A DNA stretch of 64,000 bases from Prosthecobacter sp. (GCF_014879935.1 NZ_JACSRD010000163.1:1-64000); one strand, 5' to 3'; numbered from the stretch's first letter, positions 10,001 through 18,754 are shown. Made by a program: numbers and translations. Notes: a model not told the origin generated them from the letters alone.

Positions 10001-10421
10001 CACCGGCAAGATCCTCCAGACCACCAAGCATGACAGTGCACTGAACGTGCTGGCCGCCGCCCCTGATGGCAGCCGCTTTGCCGAGGCCGGTGTGGACAAA
10101 AAGGTGCGTATCCGGGATGCGGTCACGCTGGCCGTGCAGCAGGAATTCCGTGCGCACGATGGCCCGCTCACCGCGCTGGCCTGGCATCCCTCGCGGGGCA
10201 TCCTCGCCACGGCTTCGACGGATCTCAGCATCCGCCTTTGGGATCTCGCCACCGGCCGCCGCCTGGAGGAGCTGCGCGGCCCGACGCGGCCGCCGCATCA
10301 GCTTTCCTTCAGCCCCAGCGGCCACCTCATCGGAGCCGCCTCCACGGGTGATCCGACCCCCATCTGGCAGCCGGAATCGCTGAAGGAGACCAACGAGGCG
10401 CAGCAGCCGGTGAACAAGTAA
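7089..10421 (+). CDS. Ser/Thr protein kinase with C-terminal WD40 propellers
   Basis: The 1,110-residue reading starts at the ATG at 7089 (MKSPETNEDTSLGDF); upstream in-frame Mets precede leader-like sequence. The kinase domain spans about residues 55-350: glycine loop ARGGMGAVYLA near 60, VAVKVM lysine near 80, catalytic loop HRDLKPEN near 181, and DWGLAK in place of DFG near 200, a common variant in these phyla. A single membrane helix (FTTAAAAWLIITALAMWFVF) lies near 393-415, so the kinase is cytoplasmic and the rest is probably periplasmic. From about 475 to the end there are WD40-type repeats such as SADGGRLL, TPDGTQLI, DKKVRIRD and LSIRLWDLATG, which should form one or two propellers for ligand or protein binding. 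No intact sigma gene accompanies it; only a sigma fossil lies upstream in opposite orientation. Confidence 0.92.
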   Translation: MKSPETNEDTSLGDFIRAAVKDHDQGRSHEQDAPTVIENAPRRGARLGVLPGHEVRDFIARGGMGAVYLARQQALEREVAVKVMTRDAGSAEMAERFRREALVLGRLAHPNIVPVYDIGTDDEGQLFYTMKLVKGRTLQHILNDLRTEDAAVLKEHTLASLLTVFRKVCDALAFAHSQGIIHRDLKPENVMVGEFGEVLVMDWGLAKKIGEKADAGELSPSSMMIRKADFGGTLAGSVMGTPQYMSPEQAMGLVDELDARSDIFSLGGILYAILTLRPPVEGTTLEEVLNKVRTGNIASPSAYGATAGEGKVQAKGTVLEARKITPLPHIEGGKVPVALSAVVMKALVLDKTRRYQTVAAFSADIEAFQGGFATTAEQAGLAKQLVLLIRRHRGIFTTAAAAWLIITALAMWFVFHLREKEQRAIAGEEAAIVEKEAARKSAATANLNVADAALREGNSAAMQAALDAVPEDLRDSTWGYLLDQSDTSIARIRSSGTNDIEGVAADPRRPGVFAVADRHRHITVLEVRTGMRLLEFKAAFSETDPRDQFRLAFSPDGERIAVGRSGAGEIVIHSAKDGQKLAGWPAPAASWLKFSADGGRLLQRTAGAKSHVMMWDSAKGDILWKYAPTRGAGFADFTPDGQQVVTIGKGEALRLVSAQDGTLVRDIAPGVESSMTALSLGGSDLLAVADEMRAIKVLNWRDGRVITRFQCEVSGPRMINDLVWTPDGTQLITALEGTDGRQMIRVWDARTGAMLRSLLGGSLGVHCLDLHPLSGELLVTGLASRAWSLTGARAAWTLPQAGITSMAFWGADDVILASPPPGSVVAVAAQKLLPDGGSKLLWKPVNLGYRNPIVSPDGQWAAVTYPRGKSTVLLRRKGDEIDPVLTLNTPHQADHVRFSPTGATLAAYNFSELELFSTATGKPLPKLEREGIRYFADLTWISKERLVGLVIAHARRLEAGSEEWVVLWDTRTGKILQTTKHDSALNVLAAAPDGSRFAEAGVDKKVRIRDAVTLAVQQEFRAHDGPLTALAWHPSRGILATASTDLSIRLWDLATGRRLEELRGPTRPPHQLSFSPSGHLIGAASTGDPTPIWQPESLKETNEAQQPVNK

Positions 10422-10471
10422 ATGACCGGGAGAGCAGAAGATGCGTGGCTTGAAAATCGGAGCCGCAGGCT

Positions 10472-10660
10472 CCTTGGACTGCGTGCAGCCCTGCTGCCGC
10501 TTGTCGGAGGCAGCCCTGCTGCCGTCGGCGTCTCGGTAGGTTGGATGGCTGAGGCGCTGTCGCGTGGGCGGAGCCACTGTGTGTTGGAGGAGGTCTCTCG
10601 GACTTTGACGCCAGCAGGGCTGGCTGGTGAAAGCGGCAGCAGGGCTGCCGCAGTCCAAGG
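10472..10660. repeat. MITE-like inverted-repeat element, copy 1
   Basis: A 189-bp element fills most of the 250-bp gap between two convergent kinase genes. Its ends are imperfect inverted repeats of about 30 bp: CCTTGGACTGCGTGCAGCCC at one end, and the complement of CCTTGGACTGCGGCAGCCCT at the other. Inner arms GCAGCAGGGCT/AGCCCTGCTGC add further hairpins. A second copy in opposite orientation is at 18755-18941. No coding capacity was seen. It is non-autonomous, and no matching transposase is in the window. Confidence 0.75.
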
Positions 10661-10671
10661 TGACACTCGCC

Positions 10672-12933
10672 TCACTTCTCATCCTTCAGCGCCTGCTGCG
10701 CTTCGGCGAGGTCTTGGCGGCGGGCGGCGAGCTTGGTGGCGGCAGCGGGGAGCGCTTCATATTTCTTCACCTGGGCTTCCAGAGCCTTGATCAGGGCATT
10801 GAGCGGCTCGCGGCGGTAGCCGTGGCCTTTGGGATAGACACGGCGGGCGACGGCGACGCCATCGCGCAGGTGTTTGAGCTGGAGTTCCTCATCACCACGT
10901 CGCGCGGCGATGATGGCCAGTCGTGCGAGGGCATGGTCTTCGTTCGGATTGCGGTCGCCGAAGAAGTTGTGGCCCTGGCGGACGGATTCTGTGAGCACTT
11001 TTTCCGCTTCGTCGAGCTTGCCGTTGTTCACGAGCTGCATGCCGAAGTTGTCGAGGCAGAGGACGATGTCGGGATGCTCGGGGCCGTGCTGTTTCTGCAA
11101 GGCGGCGAGTTCACGGCGATACATGGCCTCGGAGTCGGCGCCGCGTTTCAAGTGCATGAAGACGCAGGCGAGTGTCTTCGGCGCTTCCTTGAGGCGGGTG
11201 TCGGTGGGATCACGCTCCCAGATTTTCACGGCGCGCTCGGAGGGTTCGAGGGCTTCTTTGGCCCTGCCGGTCTTCATCAAGGACCAGCCAAGCTCGGAGA
11301 GCGCATCGCCGGTGTCAGGATGGTCCGGGCCGAGCACCCGCTCCAGCATGGCGATGCCTTCCTGGGCGAGCGGGATGACGTCTTTGAAGCGTCCGAGTTT
11401 TTCCAGGCAACCGGCGTGGTCGATGATGGCATTCGCCAGCACGGCATCGTCGCGGCCCGCAAACTGGGCGCGATACAGCTCCAGGCAGCGGCGGGAATGC
11501 TCCTCGGCCTTCACATACTCGTCGATGTCGCTGTAGGCACCGCTGATGGCACCGCGCAGCTCGGCTTCGACCTCGGGCTGATCAGCCAGTTCGTGGCCGA
11601 TGCGCTCGGCGGTCTGATCCAGCACCTCGCGCATCATCGTGGCGTCACGACCGAGCGCTTTCGACACACCGGCGGAGGCGAGCATGTCCTGAAGGAAGCG
11701 GGAGACTTGTTTGCTCTTGCTCAATTCGGCATCCGCCTTCGCCAAGGCATCACGCTCACGCAGAAAGAGCACCGTGGAGGCGATGAGACCCGCCAGCAGC
11801 GCGAGAAGCACCGCCGCCGCGCCTGTGACGGCCACGCGATTGCGCCGTGCGAACTGTGTCATCACATACATCGTGCCCGGTGCGTGGGCGAGCACGGGCT
11901 GGTGCGCCAGATAGCGCTCCACATCGGCGCAGAGGGCATTGGCGGCGTCGTAGCGGCGGTCGCGCTCTTTTTCGAGCGCCTTCATGATGATCCAGTCGAG
12001 ATCGCCGCGCAGCAGGCGCATGAACTCGGCAGGTCGTGTTTGCCGCGCTTCAGCGATGGATTGCAGGATGGTGGCCTTCATCGTCCGGATGCGTGTCGAT
12101 GGCTTCGGCGCGGGTTTTTCGAGAAGCACGCGCATCATGCCCTCACGACCCGCGGCGGCGAGTTCGTTCGGCTCGAACGGCGTGCGGCCGGTGAGCAGCT
12201 CGTAGAGCACCACGCCGAGGCTGTAGATGTCCGTGCGCGTGTCCACGTCCTGCGCGCTGGTGATCTGCTCCGGGCTCATGTAGGCGGGCGTGCCGATGAA
12301 GCGGTGAATCTGCGTGACGATGGTCAGATCGGTCAGTTTTTCGGCTCCGGTGGCCTTGGCGATGCCAAAGTCGATCACCTTCACCTGCGCGCGGCCTTCG
12401 TGCTCGGTGACGAGGATGTTCGCGGGCTTCAGATCGCGGTGGATGATGCCTTTTTGATGCGCGTGCTGCACGGCGCGGCAGACTTCGATGAAAAGCCGCA
12501 GGCGCTCCGTGGCGGACAGCTTCCGCTCATCACAGAACTGCGTGATCATGACGCCGCGCACGAGTTCCATGACGAAAAACGGCCTGCCGGACGGGGTCGA
12601 GCCGGCATCGAGCACGCGCGCGATGTTGGGGTGATCCATCACCGCCAGCGCCTGGCGCTCCTGCTCGAAGCGGGCGATGACCTCGCGCGTGTCCATGCCG
12701 AGCTTGAGGATTTTGAGCGCCACCTGCCGCCTTACCGGTGCCGACTGCTCCGCCAGCCACACCGCTCCGAAACCGCCCTGGCCGAGGCATTCCTTCAAAG
12801 TGAAGGCCCCGATCACCATGCCCTCGTGCTCACCCATCGCGGCAGGTGCCTCCACACCGATGGTCGTCGATCCCTGGCTCACGAGCGCGTCGTGATCACG
12901 GAGGATGCCGCCGATGTCGAGGGACGAACTCAT
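10672..12933 (-). CDS. Ser/Thr protein kinase with TPR sensor domain
   Basis: The protein has 753 residues. The kinase domain covers about residues 42-330: LGQGGFGAVWLA glycine loop, VALKILKLG lysine, HRDLKPANILV catalytic loop, VIDFGIAKA, and GTPAYMSPEQ activation segment. It ends with the FMRLLRGDLDWIIMKALEKE block that is typical of STPKs encoded beside ECF sigma factors. A membrane helix (AVTGAAAVLLALLAGLIAST) lies near 365-390. The C-terminal half is helical with TPR-like repeats (ALEPSERAVKIWER, DEAEKVLTESVRQGH). The gene starts 3 bp after the sigma factor stop, so the two are co-transcribed and probably translationally coupled. By analogy with other ECF-STPK pairs, the kinase probably controls the sigma factor by phosphorylation; the signal is unknown. 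Confidence 0.93.
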   Translation of the reverse strand: MSSSLDIGGILRDHDALVSQGSTTIGVEAPAAMGEHEGMVIGAFTLKECLGQGGFGAVWLAEQSAPVRRQVALKILKLGMDTREVIARFEQERQALAVMDHPNIARVLDAGSTPSGRPFFVMELVRGVMITQFCDERKLSATERLRLFIEVCRAVQHAHQKGIIHRDLKPANILVTEHEGRAQVKVIDFGIAKATGAEKLTDLTIVTQIHRFIGTPAYMSPEQITSAQDVDTRTDIYSLGVVLYELLTGRTPFEPNELAAAGREGMMRVLLEKPAPKPSTRIRTMKATILQSIAEARQTRPAEFMRLLRGDLDWIIMKALEKERDRRYDAANALCADVERYLAHQPVLAHAPGTMYVMTQFARRNRVAVTGAAAVLLALLAGLIASTVLFLRERDALAKADAELSKSKQVSRFLQDMLASAGVSKALGRDATMMREVLDQTAERIGHELADQPEVEAELRGAISGAYSDIDEYVKAEEHSRRCLELYRAQFAGRDDAVLANAIIDHAGCLEKLGRFKDVIPLAQEGIAMLERVLGPDHPDTGDALSELGWSLMKTGRAKEALEPSERAVKIWERDPTDTRLKEAPKTLACVFMHLKRGADSEAMYRRELAALQKQHGPEHPDIVLCLDNFGMQLVNNGKLDEAEKVLTESVRQGHNFFGDRNPNEDHALARLAIIAARRGDEELQLKHLRDGVAVARRVYPKGHGYRREPLNALIKALEAQVKKYEALPAAATKLAARRQDLAEAQQALKDEK

Positions 12934-12936
12934 GGG

Positions 12937-13659
12937 TCACTCGGTCGTCACCTTCCGCAGCCACGCGAGTTCTTCCTCGATGTCCTCCGGCTTCATCACC
13001 GTCTTGGCGATCTCGCGCTCCAGCAGAGCGCGGAACTTTTTTCTCAACCGATGCACCAGCAGGCGCACTGCGCCGGGCGTGGAGCCGAGTTTGACCGCCA
13101 TCTCATCGTAGGGCGGCTGTGTGTCCTCGCTGCCGAGGTAGGGATCGAGCGTCTCGAACATCTCCAGCCGACCTTCGTCTTCGAAGGCAGCACGCAGCTT
13201 CGTTCGCACGCCGTGGATCAAATCGCTGGCCCATGCGTGAAGGTAGATCTTTTCGGGGTCGCGCACATCCTTTGGCTCGTGGCCATAGCGTTCCTCGGCT
13301 TCCATCGCGTCGAAGGACAGCACGGCATGGCCGCCGCCACGTTTGAGCGCGTTGTTATGACGACCTTGATTGCTCAGCAGACGAATGAGCAGCGTCAGCA
13401 AAAACGAGCGCAGTTTTCCGCGATCCTGCCGTGCGTGCTTGATCGCTTCCTCCGCAATGAGCTGCTGGAAGAACGCCTGGGTGATGTCCTCGGCATCATG
13501 CGCACTCCGGCCGCTACGGCGGAGGTAGGCGTAAATGGGGAACCAGTAGTTTTTGCAGATCGCTTCCATCGCCCTGGTCGCCTCCTCTGGCGTGCCTTGC
13601 TGCACGGATTGGATAAGTGTCCAGTGAGTGGTGGGAAAGGGGGAAGAATGAGTCTTCAT
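12937..13659 (-). CDS. ECF-type RNA polymerase sigma factor, kinase-associated
   Basis: The 240-residue protein starts at the ATG at 13659 ([16 protein letters not shown]). This start is supported by the sigma fossil at 6899, which preserves the same beginning; the open frame upstream is leader. Region 2 is visible as [20 protein letters not shown], followed by [20 protein letters not shown]. Region 4 is near the C-terminus ([30 protein letters not shown]). No anti-sigma gene is adjacent; the next gene is the TPR kinase, so control by phosphorylation is likely. It is divergent from the secreted-protein cluster that begins at 13781. Likely targets are unknown, but that cluster is the obvious candidate. 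Confidence 0.93.
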   Translation of the reverse strand: MKTHSSPFPTTHWTLIQSVQQGTPEEATRAMEAICKNYWFPIYAYLRRSGRSAHDAEDITQAFFQQLIAEEAIKHARQDRGKLRSFLLTLLIRLLSNQGRHNNALKRGGGHAVLSFDAMEAEERYGHEPKDVRDPEKIYLHAWASDLIHGVRTKLRAAFEDEGRLEMFETLDPYLGSEDTQPPYDEMAVKLGSTPGAVRLLVHRLRKKFRALLEREIAKTVMKPEDIEEELAWLRKVTTE

Positions 13660-13724
13660 ATGTGAAATGATGAAAACAGCCGTCGGATGAGGCGGGTGGA
13701 GGTTAGCTAAAAAATCTGAAAATA

Positions 13725-13740
13725 GCGAGAAACGAAATTC
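13725..13740 (-). promoter_or_regulatory. Conserved box upstream of the ECF sigma gene
   Basis: On the minus strand this reads GAATTTCGTTTCTCGC, followed by an AT-rich stretch. It lies 66 bp upstream of the sigma start, within the 121-bp gap shared with the divergent exoprotein cluster. The near-identical box upstream of the sigma fossil (6974-6988) suggests a functional promoter or operator. Confidence 0.45.
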
Positions 13741-13780
13741 AGGCCTTTGCGCAAGCAAGGAGCGAATCGCCGCCTTGCCT

Positions 13781-14650
13781 ATGAACATCTCGCCTCTGTT
13801 TGCCTCTCTATGCCGACTTCTGCCGGTCGGGATTTTGTTGATGGCGGCCGCTGGCCGGGGCCAGGCCTTCCCACCTGCGCCTTACTATACGCTCTACGGC
13901 ATGGTGCGGGATCAGGTGGGACAGACCATCACCGCCGAGGGGGCGGTCATCGTCTTGCTCAAAGGCGGCGTGGAAGTCGGTCGCACGCCGATCAACTCCG
14001 ACCTTCAGCTGGACCAGAACTACGAGCTGCGCGTGCGAATCGACCAGAACCGCAGCGGCACCACGTTCTACACCGAGAAGGCCGTCGCGGCGCAGGGTGC
14101 CTTCAGTTTGGTCGTGGAGATGAATGGCTCGCTGTTCTATCCCATCGAGGTCGCGGGCAATCTCACGGCGGGCAAAGGCGGCGAGCGTGTGCGGCTGGAT
14201 CTGAATCTCGGCGAGGACCTTGATCACGATGGCCTGCCGGATGTCTGGGAGCAGTGGCAGCTCTATCAAGCGGGCCACTTCCCCGATGAGAACGGCCACT
14301 GGCCGATTCATCTTATCGACAAGAACGGCGACTTCGACCAGGACGGTCTGAGCAACTGGTTCGAATACGTCGCTGGCACGTTTGCCGGAGATGCGACGGA
14401 GAAGTTCGAGCTGGCCATCAAAGAGAAGACGGAGGGCAGCGTGCGCTTCGAGTTCTTCGCCATCACCGGCAAGACCTACACCATCGAGCACAGCACGGAT
14501 CTGAAGACCTGGACGCAGGTGCCTTTTTCCATCGGCACGCCGACGTCTGGAGTGCCGAGCTACAGCGCGACAATCGTCGGCATCCTCAGCGCTTTCACCA
14601 CACCCGCGCTTGGCAGTGAGAAGGAGTTTTATCGGCTCACGGTGAGGTAG
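13781..14650 (+). CDS. Secreted protein with EF-hand-like Ca-binding repeats
   Basis: The 289-residue reading starts at the ATG at 13781; a TTG two codons upstream is the only nearby alternative. A signal peptide ends near AAAGRGQA. A beta-rich domain follows ([21 protein letters not shown]), then two dockerin/thrombospondin-type-3-like calcium loops: [12 protein letters not shown] and [16 protein letters not shown]. The C-terminal module [23 protein letters not shown] is frequent at the ends of verrucomicrobial exoproteins and may be a sorting or binding domain. It is the first gene of a co-directional run of exported proteins. Function is unknown. Confidence 0.88.
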   Translation: MNISPLFASLCRLLPVGILLMAAAGRGQAFPPAPYYTLYGMVRDQVGQTITAEGAVIVLLKGGVEVGRTPINSDLQLDQNYELRVRIDQNRSGTTFYTEKAVAAQGAFSLVVEMNGSLFYPIEVAGNLTAGKGGERVRLDLNLGEDLDHDGLPDVWEQWQLYQAGHFPDENGHWPIHLIDKNGDFDQDGLSNWFEYVAGTFAGDATEKFELAIKEKTEGSVRFEFFAITGKTYTIEHSTDLKTWTQVPFSIGTPTSGVPSYSATIVGILSAFTTPALGSEKEFYRLTVR

Positions 14651-14664
14651 AGAGGCAGAGGTTT

Positions 14665-14795
14665 GAACCACTAATGGACACTGATGAGCACTAATTTTTC
14701 CAAGCCTATGAATTCACTGTTAAGCCCGGCACAGGGGCCTGTTTCTCGCCTCAGGTTTCTGTCATTAGTGCCCATTGGTGTGCATCAGTGGTTCC
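14665..14795. repeat. Inverted repeat overlapping a gene start
   Basis: The arm at 14665-14695 (GAACCACTAATGGACACTGA then TGAGCACTAAT) and the complement of the arm at 14764-14795 match at about 26 of 31 positions. The arms flank a spacer of about 70 bp. The left arm contains the annotated ATG of the next gene, and the right arm codes for part of its signal peptide (VPIGVHQWF). Confidence 0.7.
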
Positions 14796-16453
14796 TTCTT
14801 CTCTTCTTGTTTGGCACTGTGGCACAGGCGCAGTGGCAGACCACCACCTACGCACTGAAGGGGGGCTTCAATGCCATTTACCTGCATGGTGATGCCTCCT
14901 ACACCACGCCGGACACACTGTTTGCTGCCGGGGACGCGCTGAAAATTCTGGAAGTGTGGCGCTGGAACCGAAATCCGACGCAGGTGCAGTTCACCTCTGA
15001 TCCGCTGATCCCCACGCCGGGCACGCCGGAATGGAGCACTTGGTATCGAGGCAATCCGGGTGCGACCTCGCTGACGGCGCTGACCGGACAGCAGGCCTAC
15101 CTCATCAAATGCACGGGCGCGGCGGCGGACACCTACAGCGTGCAGATCAAACACCGCCCGCAGCCGCCGGAGAGCACCTGGGTGCGCAATGGGGCGAACC
15201 TGCTCGGCTTCCCCACCTTCAAAAATGGCGCGAATCATCCGCTCATGTCAGCCTACTTCGCCACCTTCCCGGCGGCCATCACGGCGAACACGAAGATCTA
15301 CAAGTATGAGGGTGGCGACCTGGGCGCGACGAACCCACTCCAGGTCTTTTCACCCACCTTCGAGCAGCTCGACCGCAACCAAGCTTACTGGTTTAATGCC
15401 GAGGTCGTCGGCAGCTTCTACGCGCCCATCGAGATCGCGCCGACGGTGCCTGGCGGGTTGGAGTTTGGCCGCACGCGCTCCATCATCGCCGTGCGGCTGC
15501 GGAACCGCACCAGCGCACCAGTCACGATGACGATGTCATTGGTGAATTCCGCCGCAGCCCCGGCCGGACAGACGGGCGTGACTGGTCCCGTGCCGCTGAC
15601 CCGGCGCGTCTTCAACACCGGCATCGGCGAATATGAGGAAATCGCCATCACCGGGGCCTTTAATCAGGTCATTGGCCCGCAGTCCTCGCTGGAGCTTGAG
15701 TTCGGCATTGATCGCGGCGCGATGAACGGCGGATCGAGTGCCTTTTACGCCTCTCTGCTGAGTTTCCGGGACAGCGGGAATCTGCTGGAGGTCTTCCTGC
15801 CCGTCAGCGCGCAGCCGGCCTCGCTGGCGGGATTGTGGGTGGGGGATGTTTCGGTCAATCAGGTCACGAGCACGGTGGCAGGCTCCCCCGGAGCCACGAC
15901 TCTGCGGCCCTTTCCGCTGCGCTATCTCCTGCACATTGATGATGGCGGCACGGCGCGGCTGCTGAGCCAGGTCTTTATCGGTGTGCTGGAGGCGGCTCCG
16001 AATGGCTTCGGCGTCTGCACCCTCGAGACCGCGCTCAAGGACGACAGCAAAGCCTCCGCCACGCGCCTGGTGGCAGCGCACATGCCGCTGGATCTCGCGC
16101 TGGCTCCCACCACGGGCGGCGTGGCTCTCGGCAGCACGGCAGAGTGGACGATTGCCATGCCCTTTGACGACAAGGTGAACCCCTTCGTCCACCAGTATCA
16201 CCCCGATCATAACAACAAGAACGCGCGCCTCCAGCCAGTGGGCAACAAGGTGGAGAGCCACACCGTCACGCGCAAAGTGAGCTTTGAATTCCTCGGCCCC
16301 ACGCCGCCCGGCAGCAGTGGCTGGGGCACCACCGTGCTTGGCGGGACTTACAGTGAGACGGTCACTGGCCTTCACAAGCAGCCGCTCAGCAGCGCCGGTG
16401 TCTTCACCTTCCGCCGCGTCAACGACCTGGGCGGCATCACCCTCACGCCCTAA
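14684..16453 (+). CDS. Secreted protein of unknown function (exoprotein cluster)
   Basis: The reading from the ATG at 14684 is 589 residues, but start choice is uncertain because the 5' end lies inside an inverted repeat. GTG codons at 14768 or 14780 would give a shorter, more usual signal peptide (HQWFLLLFLFGTVAQAQ). The mature protein begins WQTTTYALKGGFNAIYLHGD, and LKGG-FN also appears at the mature start of the giant protein downstream. The rest is beta-rich with no known catalytic motif. A segment near FRLRNRTSAPVTMTMSLVNS-like residues looks like an immunoglobulin-type fold. It lies 33 bp after the EF-hand protein and 63 bp before the S74 protein, consistent with one operon. Function is unknown. 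Confidence 0.8.
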   Translation: MSTNFSKPMNSLLSPAQGPVSRLRFLSLVPIGVHQWFLLLFLFGTVAQAQWQTTTYALKGGFNAIYLHGDASYTTPDTLFAAGDALKILEVWRWNRNPTQVQFTSDPLIPTPGTPEWSTWYRGNPGATSLTALTGQQAYLIKCTGAAADTYSVQIKHRPQPPESTWVRNGANLLGFPTFKNGANHPLMSAYFATFPAAITANTKIYKYEGGDLGATNPLQVFSPTFEQLDRNQAYWFNAEVVGSFYAPIEIAPTVPGGLEFGRTRSIIAVRLRNRTSAPVTMTMSLVNSAAAPAGQTGVTGPVPLTRRVFNTGIGEYEEIAITGAFNQVIGPQSSLELEFGIDRGAMNGGSSAFYASLLSFRDSGNLLEVFLPVSAQPASLAGLWVGDVSVNQVTSTVAGSPGATTLRPFPLRYLLHIDDGGTARLLSQVFIGVLEAAPNGFGVCTLETALKDDSKASATRLVAAHMPLDLALAPTTGGVALGSTAEWTIAMPFDDKVNPFVHQYHPDHNNKNARLQPVGNKVESHTVTRKVSFEFLGPTPPGSSGWGTTVLGGTYSETVTGLHKQPLSSAGVFTFRRVNDLGGITLTP

Positions 16454-16516
16454 AACCAACCCATCAGACGGATGGGCCGGATCGGACAGATCACTCAACA
16501 CAGAACTCTCCAAAAC

Positions 16517-18682
16517 ATGAAAACAACACGCCTCCTCCTGGCAGCCCTGCTGCTTCTCCCCTGCCTGGCCCGCGCTCAAAGCCAGGTGCCCGGCCTCATC
16601 AGTTACCAGGGCATTGTCACTGACACAGCCGGAGTCCTGGTCGGCAATGCCGCGCCGGTGAACCGGGAGGTCTTCTTCCGCATCTGGGACAGCTCCACCG
16701 CCTCTGACGTGGGAAACTTGGTCTATTCTGAGCGTCAGGTCGTCACCATCAGCAAGGGAGAGTTCAGCGTGCTCATCGGCCAGGGGGCCGTGGTCACGGG
16801 CACGCCGCTGGGTTACAGCGAGACGGGCAAGGGGCCGCCCACCGTGACGGTCGCCACTGCCTTTGCAGCCAGCGGGCGCTACCTCGGTGTCACCGTGGAT
16901 GATGGAACGGCGGCGGCGGACGTTGAGATCACCCCGCGCCAGCAGATGGTCTCCACCGCCTTCACCATCCGTGCTAGGCAGGCGGAGGCTCTTACCAGCG
17001 GCACCATCACGGGCGGCACCATCACAGGCGCGGTCACGGCCACGGACAGCACCTTTACTGGAGGCGTTTTTAACGCGGGCACCTTCGCCGGCACAGGCTC
17101 GGGTCTGACAGCCCTCAATGCCTCGAACATTTCGACTGGAACGCTGGCGGATGCGCGGCTGTCGGGCAATGTTTCCCTGCTGGGCTCCTCGATCGAGTCG
17201 GCGGAGATCACCAATGGCACCATCACCACCGCCGATCTGGCGGATGCCTCGGTCACCAAGGCCAAGCTGGGAGCGGATGTCGGCGTTTGGGACAACGCCT
17301 CCGGGAATGCCTACCGCAGCACGGGGAATGTCGGCATTGGCTTCTCCACTGCTCCCGCTGCGAAGCTCGAGGTGCGTGGACCCGCTGCCAGCACGTTGTT
17401 GAGACTCCAGCCGACGTCAGACAACTGGTTTGTGTCTGAGATGGTGGACTTTGCGGGAACGCAGAGGTTCTATACTGGGATCGCCAAAAATAGCAGTGAT
17501 TTCGTTTGGGGCACTGGGCCCGGAGATGCGGCGATGGGGGTATCTGGTGCCAAGAAACTGTTTATCAGTGCGATTGGTGTCGCTGGGCAGCCTGTCGAAA
17601 GTGTCGGCATCGTCATGCATGGCAACAACGTCGGCATCGGCACCACCAGCCCGGCGTCGAAACTTTCAGTGAATTGCATAACGAATCAGGTCGGTGAAAA
17701 CAATGCCTCTTTCGCCTCTCCAAACATCGGCACAGGTGTCTGCTTCATCCACTATGGCACCTTGGGCGACGTTTATTTTCGTTCGGCCAACACCAGCACA
17801 GGGAAAGTCATCATTCAGGATCAAGGCGGCAATGTCGGCGTCGGCACCACCAGCCCCACGCAGGCGAAGCTGGTGGTGAATGGTTTTGTGAGTCACCAGC
17901 CAAATTCGACCGCTTCCAATTTCATTTTGAACTCAGGCCAGACTCCCAACACTGTTGTGACTGCACAAAACAATTCCATCTACACATCTACCACGATCTG
18001 GTCGGGCGGCTGGGTTGTCGTGTCTTCGGATGGGCGCATCAAGACCATCACTGGCATTTCCAACAGCCAAAAAGACCTCGACATGCTGCGCGGAATCGAG
18101 ATCACGGACTACTTTTACAAAGACAAGATCACCAAGGGCGGCGCAGCACAGAAAAAGGTCATCGCTCAGCAGGTGGAGAAAGTGTTTCCCCAGGCTGTCA
18201 GCAAGCAGACCGATGTGTTGCCTGACATCTTCCAGACCGGAGACTTCAAGGACGGCTGGGTGACTTTGAAGACCGACCTCAAGAAAGGCGAGCGCGTTCG
18301 CCTCACCGACGACAAGACCACCGATGTCTTTGAAGTGCTGGAGGTGAGGCCCGGCAAGTTCCGCACCGCCTTTAAACCCGAGGGCGACAAAGTCTTCGTC
18401 TATGGCCGCGAGGTGAAGGACTTCCGCACCGTGGACTACGACGCCATCTCCATGCTCAACGTCTCCGCCACGCAGGAGCTGGCGCGGAAGGTGGAGGCGC
18501 TGGAGAAAGCCAATGCCGAGAAAGACACCGCCCTCACCGCGATGACCCAGCGCCTCGCCGCTCTGGAAGCCAGGGACAAAGCCCGCGATGCCAAGCTGGC
18601 CGCCATCGAGTCGATGCTCAGCGGTGACAAGCCGGCGGCTTTGCCGGTGTCCCTGAGGAAGAGCGTGGGTGGGGCGGAGTGA
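16517..18682 (+). CDS. Tail-fibre-like surface protein with S74 intramolecular chaperone domain
   Basis: The 721-residue protein starts at the ATG at 16517 with a signal peptide (MKTTRLLLAALLLLPCLARA). An N-terminal domain (QVPGLISYQGIVTDTAGVLV) is shared with many verrucomicrobial exoproteins. The middle part has repetitive turns (GTITGGTITGAVTAT, GNVGIGTTSPASKLSV twice), suggesting a trimeric beta-helical fibre. Near residue 504 comes SSDGRIK. The Ser-Asp-x-Arg-x-Lys spacing matches the Ser/Lys dyad of peptidase S74 auto-cleaving chaperones of phage tail spikes. The C-terminal region (DMLRGIEITDYFYKD, KKVIAQQVEKVFPQAV) continues that family and ends in a coiled coil (KVEALEKANAEKDTALTAM). 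Expected behaviour: trimerise, fold, then release the C-terminal part. No phage genes are nearby, so a cellular surface fibre is more likely than a prophage remnant. Confidence 0.87.
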   Translation: MKTTRLLLAALLLLPCLARAQSQVPGLISYQGIVTDTAGVLVGNAAPVNREVFFRIWDSSTASDVGNLVYSERQVVTISKGEFSVLIGQGAVVTGTPLGYSETGKGPPTVTVATAFAASGRYLGVTVDDGTAAADVEITPRQQMVSTAFTIRARQAEALTSGTITGGTITGAVTATDSTFTGGVFNAGTFAGTGSGLTALNASNISTGTLADARLSGNVSLLGSSIESAEITNGTITTADLADASVTKAKLGADVGVWDNASGNAYRSTGNVGIGFSTAPAAKLEVRGPAASTLLRLQPTSDNWFVSEMVDFAGTQRFYTGIAKNSSDFVWGTGPGDAAMGVSGAKKLFISAIGVAGQPVESVGIVMHGNNVGIGTTSPASKLSVNCITNQVGENNASFASPNIGTGVCFIHYGTLGDVYFRSANTSTGKVIIQDQGGNVGVGTTSPTQAKLVVNGFVSHQPNSTASNFILNSGQTPNTVVTAQNNSIYTSTTIWSGGWVVVSSDGRIKTITGISNSQKDLDMLRGIEITDYFYKDKITKGGAAQKKVIAQQVEKVFPQAVSKQTDVLPDIFQTGDFKDGWVTLKTDLKKGERVRLTDDKTTDVFEVLEVRPGKFRTAFKPEGDKVFVYGREVKDFRTVDYDAISMLNVSATQELARKVEALEKANAEKDTALTAMTQRLAALEARDKARDAKLAAIESMLSGDKPAALPVSLRKSVGGAE

Positions 18683-18754
18683 GTCTTGTTTTTGGCCTCT
18701 GTCATGAAACTGGGAGTTCCAACACCTCAACGCGCCGACTCGGCATGGCGCAGC

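Noticed and set aside
10422-10790. 122-codon open frame after the WD40 kinase
   Set aside because: It is made of the MITE-like element and the antisense of the next kinase's 3' end.
10627-13665. 1,012-codon open frame on the plus strand
   Set aside because: It is antisense to the TPR kinase and its sigma factor, whose motifs are clear; long antisense frames are common at high GC.
16517-18682. Prophage tail-fibre gene
   Set aside because: The protein has a Sec signal peptide and its neighbours are exported proteins, with no capsid, terminase, portal or integrase genes.
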